A program made the translations under genes and the position numbers. A stretch of 64,000 bases of DNA. It comes from Datisca glomerata. Taxonomy: Eukaryota > Streptophyta > Magnoliopsida > Cucurbitales > Datiscaceae. Numbering within the stretch: the first letter of the stretch is position 1; every line of letters begins with the position of its first letter. Below, one piece after another: positions 35,801 to 46,825 of this stretch. The DNA is taken from contig QANY01007347.1 of NCBI GenBank assembly GCA_003255025.1, positions 62,001 to 126,000 of the forward strand. The letters run 5' to 3'. The notes under the pieces were generated by a model that saw nothing but the letters and a program-made list of their open reading frames with translations, ran no database searches and had not been told where the DNA came from.

Positions 35801-36810
35801 TCATTAAAAATATTTATTTATGAGAAGTTACATTAAAAATATATGTTATAATAGTTCATTAATGTAGTTAGATTTTTATTATAACAATAAAAAGATTTTT
35901 TTTTCATTATTTAAATATGATAAGTTTGTCTTTGAACTATGCTAAAATAGATCTATTAGTTGCTAAATCCCAGCTTTTCAAAATTTTACCTATTCTCTTA
36001 GTTTAAATTCAAAAATCTTGAACATGGTCAATCGTGGAGCTATTTAGGGGTTTTCTAATATTTTAGATTATTTTAAAATTTCTTTTCAAATTTAATCTAG
36101 TTAATAATACTTCCATTACATATCTTTCTTTATCCACGTTCCATCCATTTTTTGTCATCTATAAAAACGTATGTTGTAAGATTTTTCATACGTTTCATTA
36201 ACTAGTCTAAAAGAACGTGCCAAGCACGTCTTAAATAATTTAAAATATAAGTAAAATTTAAAATTAATAATAATGTTGAAATAAATAAATAATTTTTAAA
36301 ATGATTGAAAATCTAAATTAAAAGTAAAATAGTAGTAATATAAGTACATTAGCTTGTTATAATAATGATAAAATTTTACTATAAAGAATTGCTATTTGAA
36401 TAATATATAAAATGACTACTCGTCAATTTGTTAGATTCTATCACATTAAGAGATAATTCGTATTTTAAAAAAATATTATCTTAATTCACTTATATGAGCT
36501 TTCATGTTCTGATAACATAAAAACTACTATATAGTATTTCATTTTATCAGTTTCTAGTGAATAAATTACTGTTGACCTAAAAAATAATCTCAAAATTTAT
36601 TACATTTCTATTTGCATAATATTACAAAAATATTTAATTTTGTAAAACTATATATAAACAAATTATTATAGAACAAAAAAATACTTTATTATACGAATTA
36701 TATTAAATCAGAAAAGTGAAAACTCTAAATCGTACTATATTTTAAGGAGTTGAAGGGTAAAAAAGACAATAAAAAGTTTCTCCTATTTATGTCCATTCTA
36801 ATATAGTAAG
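32891..36810. other. AT-rich gene-free block
   Basis: ORFs at 32894-33166 and 33587-33778 are low-complexity Phe/Lys/Ser-rich translations without domains. 33260-33430 is a short GC-richer patch. (AT)9 lies at 34765-34783. 35270-36780 is extremely AT-rich, with many AATAAT/TTATTA words, and could act as a matrix-attachment-like spacer; no gene is supported. Confidence 0.45.
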
Positions 36811-37605
36811 TGCACAGGTAAAAAACACCTGCTGCCACGTGGACAAGGGGGACCTACTCAGGGCTCGCTGAAGCGGTAGAAAAGCAAAAATGAGTTACAG
36901 GCTGAAGTCACTAGACACCTCAAGAACGGGGTCAGCACCTCAAGAACGAAGGTCATTACCTCAAGAACGGGGCCAACACCTCAAGAACAGAGATCATCAC
37001 CTCAAGAACAAAAAAGAACATCAGAACAGGAAAGATTGACTAGTCAATCGTAGCAGACGAAAAAAGGTTCAGATCGGCAGTCAAGTGGCTGTGATTGATT
37101 GAGTAAGATGAATAACCCGGATGAGACAGATTGACAGACTACCAAGTGGTTGTGACTGATGGGCTCGAAATTACAAGAAATCATCAAGTGGCTGCGACTG
37201 ATGAGTTCAAAGCCACAAACAATTATCAAGTGGCTGTGAATGATTGGCGGCTGAACGAGACATATGGGAAATGAGAAATAGAAAGGGAAGGGGCCTATGC
37301 CAAGTAGAATGATCCTCACGAATGAGTGTAATTTCTAGGCATAATGAGTGCCTTCTTTTATATTATTATTTTAATCAACTCATGCAATTCAGAAAGCCTA
37401 TATAAGGCCAATGTATTAAATGAAAGTACATATGTTCAATACAAACTCAAGTACATATAATCAGAGCATTTTTACTCCTTACAATCTCTTATTCATGAAC
37501 ACACACACACACACACACACACTCTCTCTCATTAATACTTATATAAGTCTATCCTTATCAAGACTTTTCCATTCAATCATTGATTAGTGGAAAAAATCTT
37601 TTACA
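36811..37605 (+). repeat. 5' LTR of the gypsy element
   Basis: Contains five CCTCAAGAAC units spaced 20-21 bp (36918-37010), then four AAGTGGCTGTGA-type units, the last three ~43 bp apart (37083-37240), a TATA-like CTATATAAGG near 37398, and an (AC)12 run at 37499-37522 absent from the 3' copy. Ends ATCTTTTACA. The minus ORF at 37044-37319 is translated repeat. Confidence 0.8.
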
Positions 37606-37608
37606 TTT

Positions 37609-37620
37609 TGGTGCTTTCAT
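37609..37620 (+). other. primer-site region of the gypsy element
   Basis: TGGTGCTTTCAT lies 3 bp after the LTR end; this sequence is commonly found directly after gypsy LTRs in plants. Confidence 0.6.
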
Positions 37621-37670
37621 TTAGACTTGAGAGAAAAGATTAAAGAGACACACCCTACAAAGCCACAAAC

Positions 37671-38730
37671 ATGTCTAGAACCAGATCCAAAACAGTTCTA
37701 AATGGAGAGAACAAGTCAAGAAATGAAGATGAGCACACAAATCAACCAACCCCATCCATAGAAATGCTGTAGACAATCCTAAACGACATGCATGAGATGG
37801 AACAGAGGAACACTGAAGTAATGCATAATGCATGGTAGAATGTACAAGAGCAAATCAACACGCTACAACAGGAACTCGTAAAAATGTTAGCAGAGGCCAG
37901 CCAACGGGTGAATGACGCCGAATGAAAAAATGATGATGAACAGGAAACCCACTCTGGGGGCAACCATCGAGACGGAAAGCAAGGGGACAACGAGAACAGT
38001 AGAAACACGTGACGAGAAGAAGAAGTTCAGTAGAAAAACCTTTTGAAAGAAGTTACGAGAGAGGCTCGACAATTCTGAGTCATGTCAAAGGAAGCGATCG
38101 ATGAATGTTCGACCAAAAGATGATGGAGATAACAAATCTTGGAAGTAAGGGAAAAACCAACCTTGAATCTCTTTTCTGGATGTCGTTAGGCCTAGAACTC
38201 CTGGCAGCACCTGTACCCAAAAAATTCGTTGCGCCCAGATTCAAATGTTACGAAGGATTGTCTGATCCTGTAGACCACCTTCGATGATTCAAACAAGATA
38301 TGGCACTGTACCAACACGATGCCAAGTTGATATGTAGAATGTTCCCCACTAGTTTAGATGGGATGACTTTGAAGTGGTACCACTCCTTACTAATGCACTC
38401 GATCACGAGCTTCTCTATCATCTCTTTTATTTTCATAGAACAATACTCAACATACCATACCGTCATGGAAGAATCAGAACACCTTATAAAAATCTCTACC
38501 AAGGAAGGGGAGTCCATGCAGGAATACACTCGTCGCTTCAAAAAGGAAATGACCAAGGTTGAGAACTGCGACGACTGACTTGCCAGACTGGCCTTCCGAT
38601 GAGGTCTGGACCCGGAGTCACCCTTTTTCGAGGACCTATTCAAGGTGAAGCCCCTTTCTATGGCTGAGGTTTTTCAACGGGCGCATGCCTATATTACCTT
38701 AGAGGAAGAGAAGATGAGTATGTGAAGTAC
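37671..38730 (+). pseudogene. gypsy gag
   Basis: Starts MSRTRSKTVLNGENK at 37671 and hits a stop after 33 codons (EML*). A readable coiled-coil N-terminus follows, then the retrotransposon gag domain at 38180-38640: FKCYEGLSDPVDHL, MFPTSLDGMTLKWYHSL, KEGESMQEYTRRFKKEMTKV, and PFFEDLFKVKPLSMAEVFQR. At least six in-frame stops break it. Gag would build the particle. Confidence 0.8.
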
Positions 38731-39289
38731 AGTTGAACGTAAAAAGAAGAATCTCAAAAGCTAGAAAAAAAGTGTAAGACCTGAAAGAAGTAAGCATGAC
38801 GAAACAGAAAGAACAGATGAGAGGAAAGTCCAATAAGACAGAAATACCCACCAGAGGTGAGATTTTGACAGAGTCCACCCGAGGGGCAAAGTCTACACAC
38901 CGTTGACCATCCCGATCAATCAAATACTGGAGACTATTAAAGACAAACCTTAGCTGAAAAGACCGACCTCATTTACCAAGGAACCTAGCTACAAAGATAA
39001 ATATAAATATAAATATTACACATATCATCAGAGCAATGGGCATTACATGTCAAAGACTAAATTGAGCAGCTGATCAAAGAAACATACCTTAGCCAATTTG
39101 TAAAAAAAGATGAACAGAGACGCGAGACTGAGAAAAACAGTCGAGATGAGGACATGAGGGATAAGGGAAAGCAGCCCCTCCGCAACGTCGACACGGTTAT
39201 AGTATTAACCGAACAAGAGGAGATGACAAGAAAGGAAAAGATGATATACTGCAAGCGGCTAGCATTAGAAAGACATCAGTAGAAGTCCT
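38731..39289 (+). pseudogene. gypsy gag-protease linker with knuckle-like segment
   Basis: Degenerate linker. Near 39005-39060 it reads KYYTYHQSNGHYMSKTK, which corresponds to the short Cys/His 'FHxxxGH' segment of this lineage but has lost the cysteines. The rest is charged and low in complexity. Confidence 0.5.
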
Positions 39290-39830
39290 CAAAATAACAA
39301 TGAAGATTTGCTGCTAGTGTTCAACGACTTCGATCTAGAACATGATGGACACCACAACGATGCCCTCATCATTTCAATACAGGTTAGTAACTGCTTGTTG
39401 ATGAGGGTCGTGGTGGACGATGGGAGCGCAGTGAACATCCTATACCTAGCGACCATGGAGAAAATATCCATGGGAGGTCAAAAGTTACAAGGGACTTCAT
39501 AGCCGTTGATCGATTTCAACGAAGCCATCAGCTACTTGGAATGAATTCTGACTCTCCCGGTGAGTGCAGATCTGTTTAACCATATGACCGAGTTCATGGT
39601 ACTGGGAACAGATTTCCCGTACAACGCAATCCTAGAGAGAACCTGGCTCCACAAAATGAAGGTTGTACCCTCAACATTTTACCAAGCGTTGAAGTACCCT
39701 CACCAGAAGGAGTGAAAAATAATAAAGGGCGACCAGACCGTGGCTCAAATCTTTCTAATGACCACTTTAGAATCTGCTAAGAAAAAGGCTACAGAGTGGG
39801 TCGAAGGAAAAAGACTCGTAGATCTATAAC
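39290..39830 (+). pseudogene. gypsy aspartic protease
   Basis: 39308-39502 encodes HDGHHNDALIISIQVSNCLL and the active-site region VVVDDGSAVNILYLATME, where D-G-S stands for the retropepsin D-S/T-G. After stops, LPVSADLFNHMTEFMVLGTD and YNAILERTWLHKMKVVPSTF follow, the closing motif of the domain (usually ILGRPWL). Broken by stops after LQGTS and SYLE. Confidence 0.75.
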
Positions 39831-39889
39831 AATATCAGGAAAATGGGAAGACAGCTTGAGATAGGCGGGAGAAGAAACGGAACCCATAT

Positions 39890-40150
39890 GTTTAGAAGAA
39901 GGGACCTAAAAAATAACCAACGTTGGCGACCAACTCGAGGAAAATGAGAAAAAGAAGTTGATAGAATTTCTAAGGGAAAACAGAGATATATTTGCAGCGA
40001 CAACACAAGAGATGTACAATATTCCAGAAGAGATCATCTACCAAAGATTGAAAGCAGATCCCACTATGAAACCTTTGAAAGAAAGGAAGAGAATCTTCGT
40101 TCCTGAACGGAATCAAGTGATCAACATAAGAACTTGATCAGACTAATTGA
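39890..40150 (+). pseudogene. truncated start of gypsy reverse transcriptase
   Basis: Reading in one shifted frame gives KKLIEFLRENRDIFAATTQE, then MYNIPEEIIYQRLKADPT, MKPLKERKRIFVPERNQVI. This is the conserved lead-in to gypsy RT. It stops within ~20 residues; the catalytic YVDD-bearing part, RNase H and integrase are missing before the antisense ORF. Confidence 0.7.
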
Positions 40151-40199
40151 TGAAAAGTGGGAACATGGATTGCAACGGGGATGGCCCGAGGGACTCCTG

Positions 40200-40989
40200 T
40201 TACAAAAGATGAGGGGCAAACAGACTCAGCAACCAGACTTCAATTTCTCTCATTGGGTCAAGTAGATCTCTCCAGTCCCGTTCCGGGCAATTATAGGCGT
40301 CACGAAGCTGCACGGCTACTTCTTTCGGAGTGAAAGATATCTTGTTCAGATTCTTGTATGCGCAAAACAAAAACAAGTTAGTGTTTAGAAAAGATAAACG
40401 CAACAATAAAATGACAAAGTTAAAACAAAAAAAAAGCAAGGGAACTCCGACCACTTACTAAACTCTCTCCAAATCTGGGGAACGACCCAGCAACTGTCCC
40501 CACCCCAGTTTCTACCTACAAGAAGAGGAGCCTCCTCCTAGCCTTTATCCCCACTGGGGAGGTCAGTGACTAGTCCCCCCGTTTCTCACTTGTGCGGGTT
40601 GCTAAGTAAAAAGACAGTCCACGTCTTTTCAGTATGTACAGGGCGCAAATCTCATCTACACCTATCTTAAGATTATGCATCCTATTGAGGGATTTAGTCT
40701 TTAAAAGAACCCTGTAAGTACTAGGGGTATATTGGGAAGGGGTGATGTTGAAAGTACTAAACAATTCTTGAAAAAGAGGAGAGTAATGAAGTTTTAAACC
40801 TAAGGCTATGTATATCGGGGCTAGAGAAATTTGGTATGGGGGATTAAACAGGAAATATTTAGGGATTCCTTCCCCGAAACCATAGACTGTGTCTAGCGGG
40901 AAGGCATCCTGATGAAGGGCAAGGAAACGGCTGAATTCATTCATATTTCTGACTAGGGGAACGATGACCTTAAATGGATGCTCCTCCAT
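40200..40989 (-). pseudogene. antisense extra ORF, Transposase_28-like ('putative gypsy type transposon')
   Basis: The minus ORF 40570-40989 (139 aa) contains KYFLFNPPYQISLAPIYIAL and SQYTPSTYRVLLKTKSL, the N-terminal block of this plant family, then GVDEICALYILKRRGLSFYL. It continues, after a frame change, with LLVGRNWGGDSCWVVPQIW near 40450-40540, matching the Trp-rich block, and ISFTPKEVAVQLRDAY near 40290-40335. Between the last two lies a GTAAGTGG donor-like site, so an intron is likely. The function of this family is unknown; it occurs as an additional ORF, often antisense, in Tat-lineage gypsy elements. It is the longest open stretch in the element. Confidence 0.65.
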
Positions 40990-41650
40990 TACGACCAGGA
41001 AAAGAAATGTGAAACAGGAAGACAGAAGAAAAGAAACAACGAAGACAAAGAAGGGAAACTTACATAAGGTACAAATGAGCGTGAAAAGAAAAAGTGAAGG
41101 ATACCACCGTGATATAAGCTACGAACGCCAAAATCGAGTTTGAAACGTTTAAATGGATTTGAAGATGAAAAAACACCAGTTCTAAGAAGGTGAAGGGCAA
41201 ATCACAGGTGCATGGGAAGAGATGTAATGAAATAATTACTGCTGATCTACCTAAACTGGGCAAGCCAATGACAACACGACATCTAGAGAGAAGAAAAGTT
41301 AACAGACTAGAAATACACACAACGCAGGAACTATAAACGAAATGACTCGCATGGGGAATGAAGAATGAGACCTACACGCTCGCATGCCACGACAAAATAA
41401 GACGACAAAAAGATGAAATGGAATTTTTGAGGAGCATGCTAGCAACCCAAAAAATGAGGCAATGATGGTACATCATTTCATGATTTAAAAAATAAATGAC
41501 TTATCTTGCGCAACAATTAATATTTTACAGAATAAAATAGATCTTGGATTGGTAAAAGTGAACCAAAGATAGCCACCCCTCACAACTGGACGCGTGATGA
41601 GAGCATTCATTACACTTCGACGAGGATTGCATAAGAGAAATGAGGGTAAA
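40990..41650. other. untranslated part before the gypsy 3' LTR
   Basis: Purine-rich; minus ORFs at 41060-41320 and 41525-41797 have no motif. AGAGAAATGAGGGTAAA at 41632-41649 may be the polypurine tract. Confidence 0.5.
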
Positions 41651-42375
41651 TGAACATGTAAAAAATATCCGTTGCCACGTAGACAAGCGAAACCTACTCA
41701 GGCCTTGTGAAAAGTGATAGAAAAACATAAATGAGTTACATACTAAAGTTGCGAGATACCTCAAGAATGGGGCCAACATCTCAAGAACGAGGGTCATGAC
41801 CTTAAGATTGGGGCCAACACATCAAGAATGTGGATCATCACGTCAAGAACATGAAAGAACATCGGAACGAGAAAGATTGACTAGTTAACAGTAGCGGACG
41901 AAAGGGGTTCAGATTGGCAGTCAAGTGGTTGTGATTGATTGGAAAGCTGAATAACCTGAATGAGACAGATTGGCAGGCCAACAAGTGGCTGTGACTGATG
42001 GGCTCGAAGTCACAAGAAACCATCAAGCGACTATGACTGATTGTCTCGAAACCACAAGAAATCATTAAATGGCTGTGACTAATTGGCGGCTGAGCAAGAT
42101 GGCTGGGAAATAAGCCCATGCCAAGCAGAATGATCCCCATGAACGGGTGTAATTCCTAAGCATAATGAGTGCTTCCTTTTATATTATTATTTTAATCAAC
42201 TCATGCAATTCGGAAAGTCTATATAAAGTCAATGTATTAAATGAAAGGAGAGACATTCAATACAAACTCAAGCACATATAATTCAGAGCATTTTTACTCA
42301 TTACAATATCTTATTATTGAATTCTCTCTCATTAATACTCATATATTTCTATCCTTATCAAGACTTTTTGCTTTA
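41651..42375 (+). repeat. 3' LTR of the gypsy element
   Basis: Collinear with 36811-37580, including the CCTCAAGAAC and AAGTGGCTGTGA repeats and TCTATATAAAG near 42221. It lacks the AC run and loses similarity after AATCATTGA, so its last ~20 bp are replaced. Confidence 0.8.
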
Positions 42376-42489
42376 ATCATTGAATTTCTCTTTTTATTAT
42401 TTATTACAATAATTTTTTAAAAACTTATTTATGGGGTATTATGATAAGTTGAGTTGCTTTTTAGTTAAGTATTTTAAATGACGGTTAAT

Positions 42490-42545
42490 CTAATAATAAT
42501 AATAATTATTATTATTATAATTATTATAATTATAATTATTATTTT
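42490..42545. repeat. AT-rich TAA/TTA palindromic run
   Basis: AATAATAATAATAATTATTATT-type sequence able to fold on itself; sits just beyond the gypsy 3' LTR. Confidence 0.8.
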
Positions 42546-43394
42546 GTACTGTTTTACGAAATAAATTTATCCATTGGTATGTTGGGCAAAACCCAGTGAA
42601 GGTGGACTTGACTGCTTGGGAAATCCAAGCTTGACCCATTCTGAAAGCACTTTGCCAATTTCAGCCACACAGATGATTTTAATAGGTGTAGTAGAAGGCT
42701 AATGTGTGACTGGTGGGACTCTTGGTGAGGTCACTGACTCACTATATCCAGGTGGAAGTTTGACCCATTAAGACTTGCTCATGATCCATAGGCTTTTGCT
42801 GAGCTTTAAGTGAAGGAGATCAAGAATGGTGTTTTGCTATGTTTTCCATGTTTAGATTCTTCGTTCAAGTTATTGTCACTGGGAAATAACCACCGGAGAA
42901 CCTAACAGACCAATATTTGGTTGACCCTCTTAACAATTATGCTTGAGCTTATGCTGGCAAACTTTATTCTTAAAAAGTGAGCACAATTGAAAAGGTCTCT
43001 CTTATTTGAGTGTACATTAGCATGAAGTGGGATTACTGTGTGTAAATTAGATAAAAGCTTGTGGAATGCATCTTAAGTTTGTTTTTCTTTTGGGTCAAAT
43101 CTCAAGTTTGTTTGTTAACTATTGGAGAAATGGAAAAATGTATCAAATAAATTCTTTTATGATTCTAATATGTGGAAACAAAATCTCAAAAAATAAAAGT
43201 ACGAAAAATATGAGAAAAAGAAATTGTAATGTTGGAAGATTACAAAAGAGTAAAAAGAAAAGTAAACTATATTTTCTGAAATGTAAAAATTACAAGTAAA
43301 CTACTAAAAGTAAAATTTAATGATAGATAAAAGAGAGATAACTTTGTTAATAGTTAATTACATCGGACCCCGGACCTTTTTGACTTATACCACA
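42546..43394. other. unassigned intergenic DNA
   Basis: 42580-42850 has moderate GC and no ORF. The Lys-rich ORF at 43066-43299 has no motif. Confidence 0.4.
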
Positions 43395-43505
43395 ACTCAC
43401 TCATGTCTAAAATCTTGCACCTGTATCAACAATACCCCGACCTTTCATTACAGTTGTTGCACGTGTATCAACAAATCTACCACCACCACGACCACAGTAT
43501 TTTGT
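43395..43505 (-). repeat. dispersed repeat shared with 59165-59280
   Basis: In reverse complement it reads GTGGTAGATTTGTTGAT..., CAACTGTAATGAAAGGTCG..., the same phrases and order as at 59165-59280. The half-unit ACCTGTATCAACAA / ACGTGTATCAACAA occurs twice here, ~45 bp apart. Confidence 0.65.
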
Positions 43506-43609
43506 TACAGCTTATGCACCTACACCTTCATGAACCTGAATGATTTGCCGAAGCCTTCAATCATTCTTGCTGGAGAGATGCTAGGCAGGAAGAAGGAAAA
43601 AAAGAAGAA

Positions 43610-44085
43610 GATTGAGTCTCAATAAAAAGAGTGATTGAGTCTGACTCAAGCGAGTGAGTGAAAAGCGTGGCAAGAGAGCGAGTTCGACTCACGAACGATC
43701 AACAAGTGAGGGACCGATCCTTTTTTTTTTGCACCAGTACTGTTGCGAGACTGCTACTTGGCGGGTCACGAGCAACATATAGACTAAGGTTGCCCATCAC
43801 TCCCCCGCTCTTTTTTGAAGGCCCTTTCTATTCTCTTTCTAGTATGGTTCTCCTATAAGAACACTGAACGCCCAACTTCGCAAAGCAACTCTCTCCCCAG
43901 CCCACAGCATAGTGTGGAATCTGGATCGTTTCATCGAGCACCATTTCTTTTAGATAGAAAGGTGTTCTGACTCTATTGGATCAAGTCATAACCTACGCCT
44001 TCTACTAGCATACTACTATGGAGAGACTAAGCTCTATTTAAGAGACTGGACTCTCTTACTGTGATTAGCCCCTACTATTGAGTTT
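43610..44085. other. GC-richer block resembling organelle (mitochondrial) DNA
   Basis: Base composition and wording differ sharply from the AT-rich neighbours (for example CCCAACTTCGCAAAGCAACT and GGTTCTCCTATAAGAACACT). The style is that of plant mitochondrial intergenic DNA. No gene is recognised and no search was possible, so nuclear-mitochondrial transfer is only an impression. The ORF at 43658-43858 lacks motifs. Confidence 0.35.
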
Positions 44086-44106
44086 TCAAATGAATGAAAA
44101 GCTTGT

Positions 44107-44416
44107 CACTACCAGAAAAGTGTCTTTTCCCGGTGGAAGATAAATAGCCTGTAAAAGGCTTTTTAACTTTTGTAGCGATTTTATAATCGTCAGAAGCTAC
44201 TGGTAGTTATAAGTCTTTTACCAGCTGAAATAACCGCCAGAATAAATTACAAGTTTAACCAATACGGTGGTTGGAAAGAGCAATACCGGCGGTTCTAAAA
44301 CTGCCGGTATATCTCTTATTTTTTATATTTCAACGATGTCGTTTTGTCAAATGTATTGAAACGGCGTCATTTTGTCAAATGTATTAAAGACAAAATGACG
44401 TCGTGAAGATTATGGA
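44107..44416 (+). mobile_element. CACTA transposon terminus
   Basis: CACTACCAGAAAA at 44107-44119 is a classic CACTA-type terminal inverted repeat. Beneath it are subterminal repeats: CCGGTGG, TAACCGCCAG, ACGGTGGTTGG and the palindromic ACCGGCGGTT/AACTGCCGGT. At 44330-44400 GTCATTTTGTCAAATGTATT is repeated at 27-28 bp and again inverted. No transposase, and the interior is cut by the copia C LTR at 44417. Confidence 0.65.
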
Positions 44417-45520
44417 TGTTGGAAATAGTGTATTGTATTATAAGATTAAATAAAAATAAATGTAATACAACAATTTTATAAATATATTGGTTAAAACAGG
44501 TAAATAATATAATTACAGATAATAACAAATAAAATTATTTCGAAACGTAAATAAAGTAAATACCAATGTTAAAAAGGATAGAGTAACATTATAATGAGAA
44601 ATCAAACCGAGTCCTATTAGCACAGTTTCCTTAAAATAGTTACGCAACCTCACTTGTGGTACTAAGGTTGATAACGAGGTCTGTTTCCTAAGATAAAATG
44701 GTTTGAGACAGTTGAAGAACACCCAACTTCACCACCTTGATTGAACTGACTTATCAGAATTCTACTACCAGAGTAATGACGCAAAACTAAGACTTGGACC
44801 AAAAAACCATACCGTCGATGGAATAGGAAATAAACAGAACCAGACCGAAAATTAAATCAGGACCGAACCGAAAATTGAACAAAAAAAACTAGAAAAAATG
44901 TGAAAACCAAGAATTGAGAGAGAAGAGAGATAGAATGCATATTTGGTATGTAAAAAGAGGAGGGGAATGCATCCTTTTACAATACTCATGGAGGAGATGT
45001 ATCATAAAAGCTATTTAATCCATTAAAAAAGTCATTTAACCCAAATAAAGTCTAAAAATATTTTTCTTCTTGATTTGTAAAATAAACAAACATTCTGGGC
45101 CTTCAACTACAAAGAATATTTCATATTTTATGATCTTTGGACATTCTATAAGAAGGAAAAATAAATTTGGAACAAAAGATAACTCATTGAGGTGACCCAT
45201 ATAGAGAGGGTCTCTAGGCTTATTAAGTTACCACTATTGATACAAGTATCTCTATATATTCCATTCCAACATTTTCTCCATTTCCAATGTGAGATTTCAA
45301 CAATTTCAACATATTGTTCCACTCTCATTTAGCTCACATTGAAAGATAATTTTTCATTCTCATAAAGCCAATTTTGATCAATTAATAGTTTATTTCAATG
45401 TACTCACAGAGGAGAACTCAAAACTCTGAAGAACTTACACTTTTCCATAGTGGATCCCACCTAAAAATTTGTTTAAAATTAGTCTATGAAAATGGTGTAC
45501 AAAATCTATTTTTTCCAACA
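44417..45520 (-). repeat. 3' LTR of copia C
   Basis: 1104 bp with perfect 8-bp inverted ends TGTTGGAA and TTCCAACA. The right end abuts the polypurine tract. No second copy in the window. Confidence 0.8.
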
Positions 45521-45532
45521 ATTCCCCATATG
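45521..45532 (-). other. polypurine tract of copia C
   Basis: Minus strand CATATGGGGAAT directly precedes the LTR start. Confidence 0.7.
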
Positions 45533-46170
45533 AATGCAAATTGATGACCAACAATACGACAGACATGGCGATATAATTCTACGTTCTGAAACCTCAATAG
45601 AGTAGGTAGGTTTTATCCTTTGAACTCTTCCATTGTGTAAGTATGCTTACTTTACTAGTTGATAAATAGAAATGATGTCTTTGAACTATTCAGCCCTTTG
45701 TGTAAACGATGACATTACCATATGAATCATCCCTGACACAGTTCAGTTTTCATGATTATGTTCATTTTGACGATGAACATCCTTCTGGTTCTGCAAGAGT
45801 TTCTAAAGAATTATGCCCTTACAATTTTTATAGAAGCAGCCACTTTACTCTCACATAAGTAATCTCTTAATTTAAGAGTAAACTCGCATTACTCCACTCA
45901 GATCTCATAATTTTTAACACATAGGAATCATTAAAAGCTTACTTTAACCTGATCTCAACGGGTATCACTGATTTTCATCATAGGAGTGGATAGGAAAAAT
46001 TTTAACAGTGATCCGGCTAAGTTTATACAATTAGGTTGTCCTTTTGAATCTAAATCTTGGGATCTCCAGTCAACTAGATTGGGTTTCTTTTGTATCAACG
46101 TATTTTTACATGGGCTTTAGTCACATTCCCATTGATGTCTTTTCAACTAACTTTCTATTTGACCCTTTGG

Positions 46171-46825
46171 TTAATGAATCCGCACTATTATTCTTTGACT
46201 TCCATAATCAAGAGTGATAACCTCTGTTAAGAGTACTTGTTTAATGGTATTATGTCTATGACGAATGACTCTAGACTTACCATTATACATATTACTTTGT
46301 GCCTTACCAATAGACCTTTGACTATCACAATGTATGCAAATGGGTGACACAAGCTTTGTCCATCTAGGAATATCCTCTAGGAAATTATATAGCCACTCAG
46401 CCTCCTCCCCACATTTGTCTAAAGTTATAAACTCAGATTCCATAGTGGATCTAACTATAACAGTCTGTTTTGAGGATTTCAATGATACTTCAGTACCTCC
46501 TAGTGTGAAAATATACCCACTAGTAGATTTTGTATCTTTCTTAACAGATATCCAATTTGCATCAGTATATCCATCTAGGACCGCTGGATATCATGAATAT
46601 CTTCTAGGAAATTGTGTAGCCACTGAGCCTCCTCCCCAAATTTTTCCAAAGTTATAAGCTCAGATTCCATAGTGGATCTAGCTATAACAGTCTGTTTTGA
46701 GGATTTTCATGCTACTTCAGCACCTCCTAGTATGAAAACATACCTACTAGCAAACTTCGTATCTTTCTTATCAGATATCCAATTTGCATCAGTATATCAT
46801 TCTAGGACTGCTGGATATCTTGAAT
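46171..46825 (-). pseudogene. copia C RNase H with tandem duplication
   Basis: 46171-46482 encodes [60 protein letters not shown] and [20 protein letters not shown], a near-complete RNase H core. A ~230-bp stretch is repeated in tandem: 46366-46595 and 46596-46825 both carry the TMESE/CGEEAEW coding region and the segment before it. The duplication would insert ~77 extra codons and breaks the frame. Confidence 0.8.

Larger units (their letters stand above)
36811..42375 (+). mobile_element. non-autonomous Ty3/gypsy element with antisense ORF
   Basis: Two LTRs (36811-37605 and 41651-42375) flank gag, protease, the first part of RT, and an antisense ORF. The total is about 5.6 kb. Catalytic RT, RNase H and integrase are absent, so any movement would have needed a relative in trans. 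The LTR start reads TGCACAGGTAAAAAAC on the left and TGAACATGTAAAAAAT on the right. Both LTRs carry the same internal repeats but have diverged clearly, so insertion is old. Confidence 0.85.
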
